Assembly (NCBI RefSeq): GCF_000981805.1
Contig: NZ_CP011132.1
Location: 2,852,001-2,916,000 of the forward strand
Direction of reading: 5' to 3'
From: Citrobacter amalonaticus Y19
GTDB lineage: Bacteria > Pseudomonadota > Gammaproteobacteria > Enterobacterales > Enterobacteriaceae
Length of the DNA: 64,000 nucleotides
The first letter of the stretch is position 1. Each line of letters begins with the position of its first letter. Both the position numbers and the translations under genes were made by a program. Below, piece after piece: positions 36,489 through 47,182 of this stretch. The notes under the pieces were generated by a model. That model saw only the letters and a list, made by a program, of their open reading frames with translations, was not told the origin of the DNA and ran no database searches.

Positions 36489-36564
36489 GGGTGATTAGCT
36501 CAGCTGGGAGAGCACCTCCCTTACAAGGAGGGGGTCGGCGGTTCGATCCCGTCATCACCCACCA
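36489..36564 (+). tRNA. valY: tRNA-Val(TAC), third copy
   Basis: Identical to the other two. The short spacer before it shares the AAGTGG end found before the second copy, a sign of unit duplication. Confidence 0.96.
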
Positions 36565-36568
36565 CTTC

Positions 36569-36644
36569 GGGTCGTTAGCTCAGTTGGTAGAGCAGTTGAC
36601 TTTTAATCAATTGGTCGCAGGTTCGAATCCTGCACGACCCACCA
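36569..36644 (+). tRNA. lysV: tRNA-Lys(TTT)
   Basis: A 76-base cloverleaf with encoded CCA. The 5' end is GGGTCGTTAGCTCAGT, and the anticodon TTT lies in GACTTTTAATC. It lies only 4 bases after the third tRNA-Val and is the last of the operon. Confidence 0.96.
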
Positions 36645-36648
36645 ATGT

Positions 36649-36675
36649 AAAAAGGCGCCCTAAAGGCGCCTTTTT
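36649..36675 (+). terminator. Terminator of the tRNA operon
   Basis: AAAGGCGCC and GGCGCCTTTTT enclose a short loop directly after tRNA-Lys. Confidence 0.9.
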
Positions 36676-36708
36676 GCTATGCGCAGTGCGCAGAATGTCA
36701 CGATTCGA

Positions 36709-36966
36709 GCCTGATGGCGCTTCGCTTATCAGGCCTACACTGCTCAGTTAAGCTACGTAGGCCGGATAAGACGTCAGTCGCCATCCGGCGATATCAGGAT
36801 TCACAAGGCTCAAACCGGCTTACCTGATGGCGCTTCGCTTATCAGGCCTACACTACTCAGTTAAGCCGCGTAGGCCGGATAAGACGTCAGTCGCCATCCG
36901 GCGATATCTGGATTCACAAGGCTCAAACCTGCTTACCTAATGGCGCTACGCCTATCAGGCCTACGG
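36709..36966. repeat. BIME/REP array, 113-bp period
   Basis: Palindromic REP halves (GCCTGATGGCGCT...ATCAGGCCTAC and GTAGGCCGGATAAG...CGCCATCCGGC) alternate with a linker that contains TTCACAAGGCTCAAACC. The unit begins at 36710, 36823 and 36936, a constant 113-bp step. The third is cut short. It sits between the tRNA operon and xapR. It is non-coding. Confidence 0.88.
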
Positions 36967-36973
36967 TTCTCCG

Positions 36974-37858
36974 TTACGCCGTTAAGGCGTCGATCATATG
37001 TTCCAGTGCGGGTGTCGTCTGCTGTTGGTCATACACAATGTACAAATCAGCCGGAATACGCTCTTCTAATGGACGGAACACCACCCCCGGCCAGTTCATC
37101 TGCGCATAACTGTCTGCAATCAGCGTAATGCCGATCCCCATGCTAATCATCGCCAGTACAGTTTGTGGTTCCATCACTTCACGAATAATCATCGGAGAGA
37201 ATCCGGCGCTCTGACAAACGCGTTGCAGAAATGTCCAGTCAGTGTGAATCGACGGCATAGTGACGAAATATTCGTTGCGCAGTGCGGCTAACGGCACGGC
37301 CTCACGGGCAGTCAGCGGATGCTCTTCCGGCATCGCCACCAGAAAAGAAGATTCATGCAGCCGCAGGCTGGTAAATCCAGGCGCGGGCTCAATCGCCATT
37401 CGCCAGACACCGGCATCCAGTTCACGTCGCTCCAGCATGGCCATCTGCATCGCCGGCATATTTTCGCGAAACAATACCTCAACGTTGGGATTCGCCTTCA
37501 GGAATTGCCGCATTACCGGGCGCATTTTGCCCCACATCGCAGTGCCGATGACCCCCAGTTCGATACGCCCTGCCTCACCGCGCCCGATCTGTTCGACTCG
37601 CGCCAGCACCCGACTGGCGCTGGAAAGCAGACGCCGTGACTCTTCCATCAGGATTTTCCCCGCGTGGGTCAACGCCACACTACGGGAATGCCGGATAAAC
37701 AACAGCGTGCCGAGTTCCTGCTCCAGCTCCTTAATATGAATGCTCAGCGGAGGCTGCGACATATTCAGACGAGCGGCGGCGCGTCCAAAATGCAACTCTT
37801 CAGCGACGGCAAGAAAATAACGCAATAACTTGAGATCGATACGGTGCGTGCGTTCCAT
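36974..37858 (-). CDS. xapR: LysR-type regulator XapR
   Basis: This 294-residue LysR-family activator has the length of E. coli XapR. The N-terminal HTH is FGRAARLNMSQPPLSIHIKELE-like, and the rest is the effector domain. The ATG at 37858 (MERTHRIDLK) matches the E. coli start. It activates xapAB in response to xanthosine. It is downstream of xapB on the same strand, so the genes read xapA-xapB-xapR. Confidence 0.94.
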   Translation of the reverse strand: MERTHRIDLKLLRYFLAVAEELHFGRAAARLNMSQPPLSIHIKELEQELGTLLFIRHSRSVALTHAGKILMEESRRLLSSASRVLARVEQIGRGEAGRIELGVIGTAMWGKMRPVMRQFLKANPNVEVLFRENMPAMQMAMLERRELDAGVWRMAIEPAPGFTSLRLHESSFLVAMPEEHPLTAREAVPLAALRNEYFVTMPSIHTDWTFLQRVCQSAGFSPMIIREVMEPQTVLAMISMGIGITLIADSYAQMNWPGVVFRPLEERIPADLYIVYDQQQTTPALEHMIDALTA

Positions 37859-37956
37859 GGGTAATGCGCTCCTGAGGGAAAAACGGATGCGCCAAATTAC
37901 CACATTGCATCGCAGAACAGGAACGGCGGGCAACACTCGCCCGCCGCAAAGGAGGG

Positions 37957-39213
37957 TTAGCGAGCCAGCGAGTGCTGCGTCAATTTTTCAGGCTCATGTT
38001 TATACTTAAAGAACAGCGCGAAAATCACCGCCAGCGCCAGGGCATACGCCGCAAAGACGAGCCAGATGGTTTGCCAGTCCTTTACGCCATCCACGGAGAA
38101 GTAATCCACCGCCATACCGCTCAGGATGGAACCGACCCACGCCCCGACGCCGTTGACCATCGTCATAAACAGTCCCTGCGCACTGGCACGGATCCGGGAT
38201 TCCACTTCCTGCTCAACGAAGACGGAGCCAGAAATGTTGAAGAAGTCGAAGGCACAACCGTAAACAATCATCGACATCAGCAACAGGACAAAACCGAGCG
38301 GTGACGGGTCGCCAAAGGCAAAGAAACCAAAGCGCAATGTCCACGCCAGCATGCTCATCAGCATGACCGTTTTGATGCCAAAACGTTTAAGGAAGAACGG
38401 GATGGTCAGAATAAAGCCCACTTCCGCCATCTGCGAGACGGACAGTAAGATGGACGGGTATTTCACCACAAAGCTGTCGGCAAATTGCGGATCGCGGGCA
38501 AAGTCGTGTAGGAAGGGATTACCGAAAACGTTGGTAATTTGCAGTACGGCACCCAGCATCATCGCAAACAGGAAGAAGATCGCCATCCGCGGATTTTTAA
38601 ACAACACGAACGCATCCAGCCCCAGCTTACTGGCGAGCGACGCGCTCGCTTTCTTCTCGGCCACCGGTATTTTTGGCAGCGTGAGCGCATAGATAGCCAG
38701 CAGCAGTGATGCACCGGACGCAATGTACAGCTGCGCGCTGCTCAGCTCCAGTCCCATCAGACTGACGGTCCACATTGCAACGATAAAGCCAATCGTGCCG
38801 AAAACGCGGACAGGAGGAAATGCCGTTACCGGATCCTGCCCTGCCTGCGCCAGACAGGAGTACGAGACGCTGTTAGAAAGAGAAATGGTCGGCATGAAGG
38901 CCATGGCGTTGATCAACATCACCCAGAACATCGTGTCCGGGTCGGTCACCGTGGTCGCGTAGAGCAACACGCCCGCGCAGATCAGATGACAGAGCATATA
39001 AGCGCGCTCTGCGCGCAGCCATTTGTCAGCAATAATGCCCATGATGCCGGGCATAATAATCGCCGCCAACCCTTTTGAGCTGTACACCATGCCAACATTG
39101 GCACCGGTAAAATGAAGGGTGTTGATCATGTATGAGCCCAGGGTCACCAGCCAACTTCCCCAGATAAAATATTGCATAAACGACATGATCTTTAATCGGG
39201 ACGCAATACCCAT
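37957..39213 (-). CDS. xapB: Xanthosine permease XapB
   Basis: A 418-residue nucleoside:H+ symporter of the NHS/NupG family, with about 12 transmembrane segments, the same length as E. coli XapB. FMQYFIWGSWLVTLGSYMI at the N-terminus is the NupG-like first helix. It imports xanthosine and other nucleosides. Confidence 0.94.
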   Translation of the reverse strand: MGIASRLKIMSFMQYFIWGSWLVTLGSYMINTLHFTGANVGMVYSSKGLAAIIMPGIMGIIADKWLRAERAYMLCHLICAGVLLYATTVTDPDTMFWVMLINAMAFMPTISLSNSVSYSCLAQAGQDPVTAFPPVRVFGTIGFIVAMWTVSLMGLELSSAQLYIASGASLLLAIYALTLPKIPVAEKKASASLASKLGLDAFVLFKNPRMAIFFLFAMMLGAVLQITNVFGNPFLHDFARDPQFADSFVVKYPSILLSVSQMAEVGFILTIPFFLKRFGIKTVMLMSMLAWTLRFGFFAFGDPSPLGFVLLLMSMIVYGCAFDFFNISGSVFVEQEVESRIRASAQGLFMTMVNGVGAWVGSILSGMAVDYFSVDGVKDWQTIWLVFAAYALALAVIFALFFKYKHEPEKLTQHSLAR

Positions 39214-39239
39214 TTTTCTCTTCCTTGCCGTAGAGTACG

Positions 39240-39260
39240 AACCCCGCCTGCTGGCGGGGT
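39240..39260 (-). other. Intercistronic stem-loop between xapA and xapB
   Basis: ACCCCGCC-TGC-TGGCGGGGT forms a strong stem in the 64-base gap between xapA and xapB, without a T-run on the minus strand. It may lower xapB expression or protect the xapA message. Confidence 0.55.
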
Positions 39261-39277
39261 CATTATTATTATCTGTT

Positions 39278-40111
39278 TCAGGCCAGTTTGCGCAGGAACC
39301 CGCAAATCAGGTCGATAAAGTTCTGTCGTGAAAGTTCAGCCGCCGCCAGGGTTTGCGCGTGCGAGAGTTTCACATCGCCCAGGCCTTCCGCCAGATTGGT
39401 GATCGCCGACACGGCAACCACTTTCAGTCCGCAATGGCGGGCGGTGATGACTTCAGGCACCACCGACATCCCCACCACATCGCCGCCGATGATCTGCATC
39501 ATGCGGATCTCTGCTGCTGTCTCAAAGTTGGGTCCCGGATAGGAAACAAACACCCCTTCGCTCAGCGCGAAACCCTCGTCGGCCGCGACGGTCTGCAAAA
39601 CCGCGCGATAATCGGCGTCGTAGGCATTGGCCAGCGAGAAGAAACGCTCGCCAAAGCGGTCGTCGTTCGGCCCAACCATTGGCGTCCCCGGCATGGTGTT
39701 AATATGGTCGCTCAGTGCCACCAGGCTCCCTGGCCCCACTTCCGGACGTAAAGAGCCCGCCGCGTTAGTGCAGAACAACAGTTCGCAACCCAGCAGCTTC
39801 ATCGTGCGAATGGCGTCGGTCATGACGGTCATGCCGCGTCCTTCATAGAAGTGCCCGCGCCCTTTCATACAGGCAACAGGAACCCCGGCCAGATGACCGA
39901 GCACTAACTCGCCCGCATGCCCGTGAACGGTACTCACCGGGAAGCCCGGCAGCGTCTCGTAGGAAATCGCCACTGCGTCTTCTATCTGCTCAGCCAGCGC
40001 GCCTAAACCCGATCCAAGGATAAAGGCGACGCGCGGCGTGAAGTCAGGTTTGTAGCCGCGAATAATATCAGCGCTGTACCAGGGATTCTGGGAAAAGTGG
40101 GAGTCGGTCAT
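39278..40111 (-). CDS. xapA: Xanthosine phosphorylase (purine nucleoside phosphorylase II) XapA
   Basis: A 277-residue purine nucleoside phosphorylase of the trimeric class, the length of E. coli XapA. It has the phosphate-binding LGSGLGALA and TVHGHAGELVLGH motifs, TNAAGSLRPEVGPGSLV, the Glu of GPNFETAAEIRM, and the purine-site segment AVSAITNLAEG. It splits xanthosine, inosine and guanosine with phosphate. It is the first gene of the xapAB unit. Confidence 0.95.
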   Translation of the reverse strand: MTDSHFSQNPWYSADIIRGYKPDFTPRVAFILGSGLGALAEQIEDAVAISYETLPGFPVSTVHGHAGELVLGHLAGVPVACMKGRGHFYEGRGMTVMTDAIRTMKLLGCELLFCTNAAGSLRPEVGPGSLVALSDHINTMPGTPMVGPNDDRFGERFFSLANAYDADYRAVLQTVAADEGFALSEGVFVSYPGPNFETAAEIRMMQIIGGDVVGMSVVPEVITARHCGLKVVAVSAITNLAEGLGDVKLSHAQTLAAAELSRQNFIDLICGFLRKLA

Positions 40112-40291
40112 GAGATGTCCTTATAATCGGCTAATCACTCATTGAGTGAGGGAGGTAATGGTTATAGCGAGAGTACGCAATCGATTACCAATACAGTTTT
40201 CCCTACCGATCGATAGTAAATATATATTGATATGACGAATCAAAACCGTCGGATGAGAAAACGTGTCACTGCCAGAAATGGCAGGGAGTAC

Positions 40292-40318
40292 TGAAGGTCT
40301 GCGAACTTGTGCCGATAT
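40292..40318 (+). promoter_or_regulatory. Sigma-28 (FliA)-like promoter
   Basis: TGAA-N15-GCCGATAT is close to the flagellar sigma-28 consensus TAAA-N15-GCCGATAA, with exact spacing and a 7-of-8 match at -10. It lies 30 bases before the FlxA-like start codon. Confidence 0.7.
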
Positions 40319-40347
40319 CGTAGTTTTAATGGCAAAAGGAAACCACG

Positions 40348-40689
40348 ATGACCACCATCAACGTCTCAACCCCTTCCGTGCAAAGCAGCGGCGGTGGGAC
40401 AAAAGCCGCCGCCGGTAACAGCGTCTCGGCACAAATCGCGCAAATTGCAGAGAAAATCACCCAACTGACGCAGAAGCTCAAAGAGGTATCAGACGGCAGC
40501 GGCAGTGCCGAAGAGAAGCAAAAGCAGCAGGAACTGATACAAACGCAGATCAAAATGTTGCAGGCGCAACTGGCACAGTTACAGCGTCAGCAGGCCGAAG
40601 AGGCCGAGCAAAAGCAGGAACAAACGCAGGTCAAAGCCGAAGGCGTAAATTATCCTTCCGATGATCATCAGATTGATGTCTATATCTGA
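40348..40689 (+). CDS. FlxA-like protein
   Basis: A 113-residue protein. A Ser/Gly-rich N-terminus is followed by a long Gln/Glu/Lys-rich helix with coiled-coil character (IAQIAEKITQLTQKLKEVSD and LIQTQIKMLQAQLAQLQRQQ), then the C-terminal DDHQIDVYI. This is the pattern of the FlxA family, whose E. coli member is a FliA-dependent gene of unknown role. The matching promoter upstream supports the call. AAGGA precedes the ATG. Its 3' end overlaps the convergent yfeR stop by about 10 bases. E. coli K-12 has no gene here. Confidence 0.78.
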   Translation: MTTINVSTPSVQSSGGGTKAAAGNSVSAQIAQIAEKITQLTQKLKEVSDGSGSAEEKQKQQELIQTQIKMLQAQLAQLQRQQAEEAEQKQEQTQVKAEGVNYPSDDHQIDVYI

Positions 40690-41606
40690 TAGAGCGGATC
40701 CTGTGCACGTAAATCCGTTAATGCATTCGCCTGGGTGCGAACCACTTCCCACAGCGCCTGGGCTGCTGTCGACAGCGAGCGATTCTTGCGACGCGCCAGC
40801 ATCAACTGCCGTTCCACTACCGGCGTCAGGCGCTTCACCTGCAAATGACTCCCCTGCGGCAGCGGTAGGGCCAGCGCAGGCAAAATGCTAATGCCTATCC
40901 CCGCTTCCACCATCGGAAACAGCGTCGCCGGATGGCCAATCTCCTGCACAATATTGGCCTCTATCGCAAAGTGTGCGAGCGCCGCGTCAATGAGCGGTCG
41001 ACTTCCCGACGCGTAATCCTGCAACACCAGTCGTTCCTGCAGGAGATCCTGCCAGCTCACCCACTCCTGTTGCGCCAGCGGATGCGACTGATGGCAGAGC
41101 AGAAGAAAGGGTTCAGACAGTATCGCTTCACACTGCAAATCGCTCACTGCGCCGGGATCAATCACAATACCAAAATCCACTTCCCCCTGGCGGATACTCT
41201 CCAGCACCCACTGCTGCGGTCGATCGTGCAGGACAAAGTCGATCGCCGGATAACGCTGGTTGCTTTGCGCAATGCACTGCGGAATGAGATGGGCAGAGAT
41301 AGTCTGGCTTGCCGCCACACGGACAGTACCGGCAAGTTGCGTGCCCACCCTGCCCGCTTCCCGTAGCGTGATATGCAGTTCATCCAGCAGTCGCTCCAGG
41401 CGGCCCGCCAGTTGTTGTCCGGCCTCCGTCAGCACGACTTCACGCGTCGTGCGGTTCAGGAGCTTCACCCCTGTCTGACGCTCCAGTTCTTTGATACTGT
41501 GACTGACTGCCGACTGACTCAGACCAATAAACTCACCGGCCCGGCTGAAACTTCGCTCCTGAGCAACGGTGACAAACACACGTAATTGACGCAGTGAATA
41601 ATTCAT
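40680..41606 (-). CDS. yfeR: LysR-type regulator YfeR
   Basis: A 308-residue LysR regulator with the length and sequence of E. coli/Salmonella YfeR. HTH: FSRAGEFIGLSQSAVSHSIKELE; the C-terminus ends with DPLYQI. In Salmonella it has been linked to osmolarity and represses the divergent yfeH. The ATG at 41606 is used (MNYSLRQL). It is divergent from yfeH with 89 bases between. Confidence 0.93.
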   Translation of the reverse strand: MNYSLRQLRVFVTVAQERSFSRAGEFIGLSQSAVSHSIKELERQTGVKLLNRTTREVVLTEAGQQLAGRLERLLDELHITLREAGRVGTQLAGTVRVAASQTISAHLIPQCIAQSNQRYPAIDFVLHDRPQQWVLESIRQGEVDFGIVIDPGAVSDLQCEAILSEPFLLLCHQSHPLAQQEWVSWQDLLQERLVLQDYASGSRPLIDAALAHFAIEANIVQEIGHPATLFPMVEAGIGISILPALALPLPQGSHLQVKRLTPVVERQLMLARRKNRSLSTAAQALWEVVRTQANALTDLRAQDPLYQI

Positions 41607-41695
41607 CAACTCAATTCATATATAGATGCAATAAATCAATTTTATTTCTCAAAATGAAAAAAGCAAAATGAGGACACCGAATTCCTGGAGTATTT

Positions 41696-42694
41696 ATGAA
41701 TATTTTTCGTATCCTTGAGCCGTTTACCCTGACCCTGATTACGGTCGTCCTGCTGGCCTCATTTTTTCCAGCTGAGGGAGATTTTGTTCCTGTTGTTGAA
41801 GGCATCACCACCGCCGCCATTGCGCTCCTGTTCTTTATGCACGGAGCAAAGCTTTCTCGCGAAGCCATTATCGCTGGCGGCAGTCACTGGCGTTTGCACC
41901 TGTGGGTGATGTGCAGCACCTTCATTCTGTTCCCGGTTCTGGGTGTACTGTTTGCCTGGTGGGCGCCTGTAAACGTTGACCCGATGCTGTACACCGGTTT
42001 CCTGTATCTGTGTATTTTGCCCGCCACGGTGCAGTCGGCGATTGCCTTTACGTCGCTGGCGGGAGGAAACGTGGCGGCGGCGGTCTGCTCAGCGTCGGCC
42101 TCCAGCCTGCTGGGGATTTTCCTCTCCCCGCTGCTGGTCGGTGTGGTGATGAACATTCACGGCGCAGAAGGAAGTCTGGAGCAGGTCGGCAAAATCATGT
42201 TGCAACTGCTGTTGCCGTTTGTGCTCGGACACCTTTCCCGCCCGTGGATCGGCAAGTGGGTTGCGCGAAATAAAAAATGGATTGCGAAGACTGACCAGAC
42301 ATCTATTTTGCTGGTGGTCTATTCAGCCTTCAGCGAAGCTGTCGTCAACGGGATCTGGCACAAAGTCGGTTGGGGATCGTTACTGTTTATCGTCGTGGTC
42401 TGCATTGTGCTGCTCACCATTGTGATTGGCGTAAACATCTTTGTGGCGCGCAAATGCGGCTTCAACAAGGCCGACGAAATCACCATTGTCTTCTGTGGGT
42501 CGAAAAAGAGTCTGGCGAACGGCGTGCCCATGGCCAACATCCTCTTTCCGACGTCCGTCATTGGGATGATGGTGTTGCCACTGATGATTTTCCACCAGAT
42601 CCAGTTGATGGTCTGCGCGGTACTGGCGCGTCGCTATAAGCGCCAGACCGAGCAGTTACAGGCGCAGCAGGACAGCCGCGCCGCAAAAGCTTAA
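41696..42694 (+). CDS. yfeH: Bile acid:sodium symporter-family protein YfeH
   Basis: This 332-residue membrane protein has about ten transmembrane segments of the BASS/ASBT fold (SBF-like). It is the homolog of E. coli YfeH. It contains FFMHGAKLSREAI in TM2 and the discontinuous-helix motifs FTSLAGGNVAAAVCSAS and FCGSKKSLANGVPMAN. The substrate is unknown. Its stop overlaps the end of ypeB by 4 bases in convergent orientation. Confidence 0.92.
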   Translation: MNIFRILEPFTLTLITVVLLASFFPAEGDFVPVVEGITTAAIALLFFMHGAKLSREAIIAGGSHWRLHLWVMCSTFILFPVLGVLFAWWAPVNVDPMLYTGFLYLCILPATVQSAIAFTSLAGGNVAAAVCSASASSLLGIFLSPLLVGVVMNIHGAEGSLEQVGKIMLQLLLPFVLGHLSRPWIGKWVARNKKWIAKTDQTSILLVVYSAFSEAVVNGIWHKVGWGSLLFIVVVCIVLLTIVIGVNIFVARKCGFNKADEITIVFCGSKKSLANGVPMANILFPTSVIGMMVLPLMIFHQIQLMVCAVLARRYKRQTEQLQAQQDSRAAKA

Positions 42695-42909
42695 AGCGGA
42701 CGCTTCAGGGGCTGAACCAGTTGGCTCAGCCCTTCCGTTTTGATCAGCAGCGTGATTTGCATCAGCTCGCCCAGTTTACCCGCCGGGAACTCATCCTTGC
42801 GGGCAAACCACAGCAGATACTCTTCCGGCACATCGATCAGCCGACGCCCTTTATATTTACCAAACGGCATCACCGTGTTGGCAATCTCAACGAGCTGCTC
42901 TTTCTCCAT
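42691..42909 (-). CDS. ypeB: DUF3820 protein YpeB
   Basis: A 72-residue protein with the DUF3820 signature MPFGKYKGRRLIDVPEEYLLWF, seen in small exonuclease-linked proteins. It matches E. coli YpeB. The start at 42909 lies 1 base beyond the ligA stop, so the gene is co-transcribed and probably translationally coupled with ligA. The function is unknown. Confidence 0.92.
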   Translation of the reverse strand: MEKEQLVEIANTVMPFGKYKGRRLIDVPEEYLLWFARKDEFPAGKLGELMQITLLIKTEGLSQLVQPLKRPL

Positions 42910-42910
42910 C

Positions 42911-44929
<2,019 letters not shown>

Positions 44930-44943
44930 GCACCATCAATGAT

Positions 44944-44968
44944 AAAAAACCCCCGACAGGCGGGGGTT
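44944..44968 (-). terminator. Terminator of zipA
   Basis: On the minus strand ACCCCCG-CCTGT-CGGGGGTTTTTT forms an intrinsic terminator between zipA and ligA. Confidence 0.85.
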
Positions 44969-44998
44969 CAGAAAAGAAGTTGTCGTGCCTCGAGTGTA

Positions 44999-46027
44999 TC
45001 AGGCGTTCGCGTCTTTCACTTCGCGGATACGGTCCTGATACTCCCGCAATTTTTGCGGCGTCATCATCCGACGCTGATCGTCGAGCACCACGCCGCCGAC
45101 TTCATCGGCAATGTGCTGTGCGGATTGCAGCATCAGTTTGAAGTTTTGCAGTTCATCGCCATAAGACGGTACCTGCATGAAGATAGTCACGCCCGGCGTC
45201 GTGAAGTCGACCATTTCTGGATCAAACGTACCCGGGTTAACCATATTCGCCAGGCTGAACAACGCCGGGCCGCTGCCATCCGGACTCAGATGACGATGGA
45301 AGATATTCATGTCGCCAAATTTGAAACCGGCCTGCTGAATGCTGTTGAGCAGCACTTCACCGTTCAACTCGCTGCCATGATGGGCGGCGACGTTCATGAT
45401 GATCACGGCTTCTTTACGCTGAGGTTTTTCCGGAGCGGGTGCTTCTTCAACGACAGGTTCAGGCTGCGACTCAACAACGGGTTCTGCGGGCTGGAAAGCC
45501 TGCTGCGATGGCTGTGGCGCAGTCGGCTGAACAGGCTGAACCTGCGGCGCAACGGGTTGTTGTTGAACCGGCTGCGGCTGATGCACGGGTTGCTGTGGCG
45601 CTGGCTGATGCACCTGCTGCGCGGATTGCTGCGGCGCAGGCTGCTGCTGTACCGGCTGTTGCGGCGGACGCTGGGCATGCTGCGGCTGTACCGGCGCTCC
45701 AGGCGGTTGCTGAACCGGCTGACGCGGTTGTGCCGACGCATAAGGCGGCTGGTACTGGTGTTGCGGCGACTGGCGAGGAGCTTCATGCTCCTGCGTGTTG
45801 CCAGGGGCATGATTCACGCGGTGAACACGAACTTCACCGACGCCTTCGTCTACTTCAACATCATCGTCATACGAGTCGTCGTCGCGTTTTGATTTCATGC
45901 GTTTCAGTGGACGATCGCGGAACATAGAAGATCGTTCTTTACGGCTGGTCCAGAAACCATGTACCAGTAAAGCGATTATGGCGATCGCGCCAACAATGAT
46001 TAATATCAGACGCAAATCCTGCATCAT
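44999..46027 (-). CDS. zipA: Cell division protein ZipA
   Basis: A 342-residue protein. The N-terminal membrane helix is LRLILIIVGAIAIIALLVHG, a charged segment follows, then a long Pro/Gln linker (about residues 80-200), and a C-terminal FtsZ-binding domain (EAVIIMNVAAHHGSELNGE onward). The linker is about 14 residues longer than in E. coli K-12 (328). ZipA anchors FtsZ to the membrane at the septum. The ATG at 46027 is chosen (MMQDLRLI). It is divergent from cysZ. Confidence 0.95.
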   Translation of the reverse strand: MMQDLRLILIIVGAIAIIALLVHGFWTSRKERSSMFRDRPLKRMKSKRDDDSYDDDVEVDEGVGEVRVHRVNHAPGNTQEHEAPRQSPQHQYQPPYASAQPRQPVQQPPGAPVQPQHAQRPPQQPVQQQPAPQQSAQQVHQPAPQQPVHQPQPVQQQPVAPQVQPVQPTAPQPSQQAFQPAEPVVESQPEPVVEEAPAPEKPQRKEAVIIMNVAAHHGSELNGEVLLNSIQQAGFKFGDMNIFHRHLSPDGSGPALFSLANMVNPGTFDPEMVDFTTPGVTIFMQVPSYGDELQNFKLMLQSAQHIADEVGGVVLDDQRRMMTPQKLREYQDRIREVKDANA

Positions 46028-46257
46028 TATATTCTCTGTTGTTCTAACACCTTGCCACCACGGCAAACATTTACTCACTAAGAGTATTTGTCGATTACGT
46101 CAAGTGCAAGTGTACTCTTAGCTTTCACAGCATAAAGATGAACGAAATTGTGCTTTTTGCTGTTTTTTCGAACATTTCCGAACTGTTCTGCATGCGATAA
46201 CCCGGTAAGATACCCGTGTTCGCTTAGGACTTATACTAAAAGGAGCATGTCCTGACT

Positions 46258-47019
46258 ATGGTGTCATCATCTGTCACTGCACCACGCAGCGGTTTTTACT
46301 ACTTTGCTCAGGGATGGAAACTGGTTTCGCAGCCGGGGATCCGTCGCTATGTCATTTTACCGCTACTGGTAAACATCCTGCTGATGGGCAGTGCATTCTG
46401 GTGGTTATTCACACAACTGGATGTCTGGATCCCGTCACTCATGAGTCATGTCCCCGACTGGTTGCAATGGCTGAGCTATCTGCTGTGGCCTATCGCCGTC
46501 CTCTCTGTGCTGCTGGTGTTTGGTTACTTTTTCTCGACCCTGGCCAACTGGATTGCCGCACCGTTTAACGGCCTGCTGGCGGAGCAACTGGAAGCGCGCC
46601 TGACCGGCGCAACGCCGCCAGATACCGGGGTTCTGGGCATCATGAAAGATGTGCCGCGCATTATGAAACGCGAATGGCAAAAGCTCGCGTGGTATTTGCC
46701 GCGCGCCATTGTGCTGCTGATCCTCTATTTTATACCCGGCATCGGGCAAACTGTCGCTCCCGTGTTGTGGTTCCTGTTCAGCGCCTGGATGCTGGCCATT
46801 CAGTATTGCGATTACCCTTTTGATAACCATAAAGTGCCGTTTAAAGAGATGCGTACCGCTCTGCGCAGCCGTAAGGTCATCAATATGCAGTTTGGTGCGC
46901 TCACCAGCCTGTTTACGCTGATCCCGATACTTAACCTCTTCATCATGCCGGTGGCGGTCTGCGGCGCCACGGCGATGTGGGTAGATTGCTATCGTGCTAA
47001 GCACGCGTTATGGAAGTAA
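46258..47019 (+). CDS. cysZ: Sulfate transporter CysZ
   Basis: This 253-residue membrane protein is the CysZ-type (DUF540) protein of enterics, with about four to six hydrophobic segments and the conserved ANWIAAPFNGLLAEQLEARLTG and FEYPFDNHKVPF-type CDYPFDNHKVPFKEMR. It conducts sulfate across the inner membrane and supplies cysteine synthesis. It lies 163 bases ahead of cysK. Confidence 0.93.
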   Translation: MVSSSVTAPRSGFYYFAQGWKLVSQPGIRRYVILPLLVNILLMGSAFWWLFTQLDVWIPSLMSHVPDWLQWLSYLLWPIAVLSVLLVFGYFFSTLANWIAAPFNGLLAEQLEARLTGATPPDTGVLGIMKDVPRIMKREWQKLAWYLPRAIVLLILYFIPGIGQTVAPVLWFLFSAWMLAIQYCDYPFDNHKVPFKEMRTALRSRKVINMQFGALTSLFTLIPILNLFIMPVAVCGATAMWVDCYRAKHALWK

Positions 47020-47182
47020 TGCAAAAATGTGTAAACGGGAGGTGGCTTATGCCACCTCTTATTCCATACTGATCCCCATTATTTCTCCATAGCATATAGA
47101 TATGCGAAATCTTTACTTCCCCATCTCAGTCTGAAGGGTATGCTGGGAAGGTATCCCAATTTCATACAGTTAAGGACAGGCC

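Noticed and set aside
36121..36751. Plus-strand frames across the tRNA-Val/Lys genes
   Set aside because: They read through tRNA genes and repeat each other because the genes are identical.
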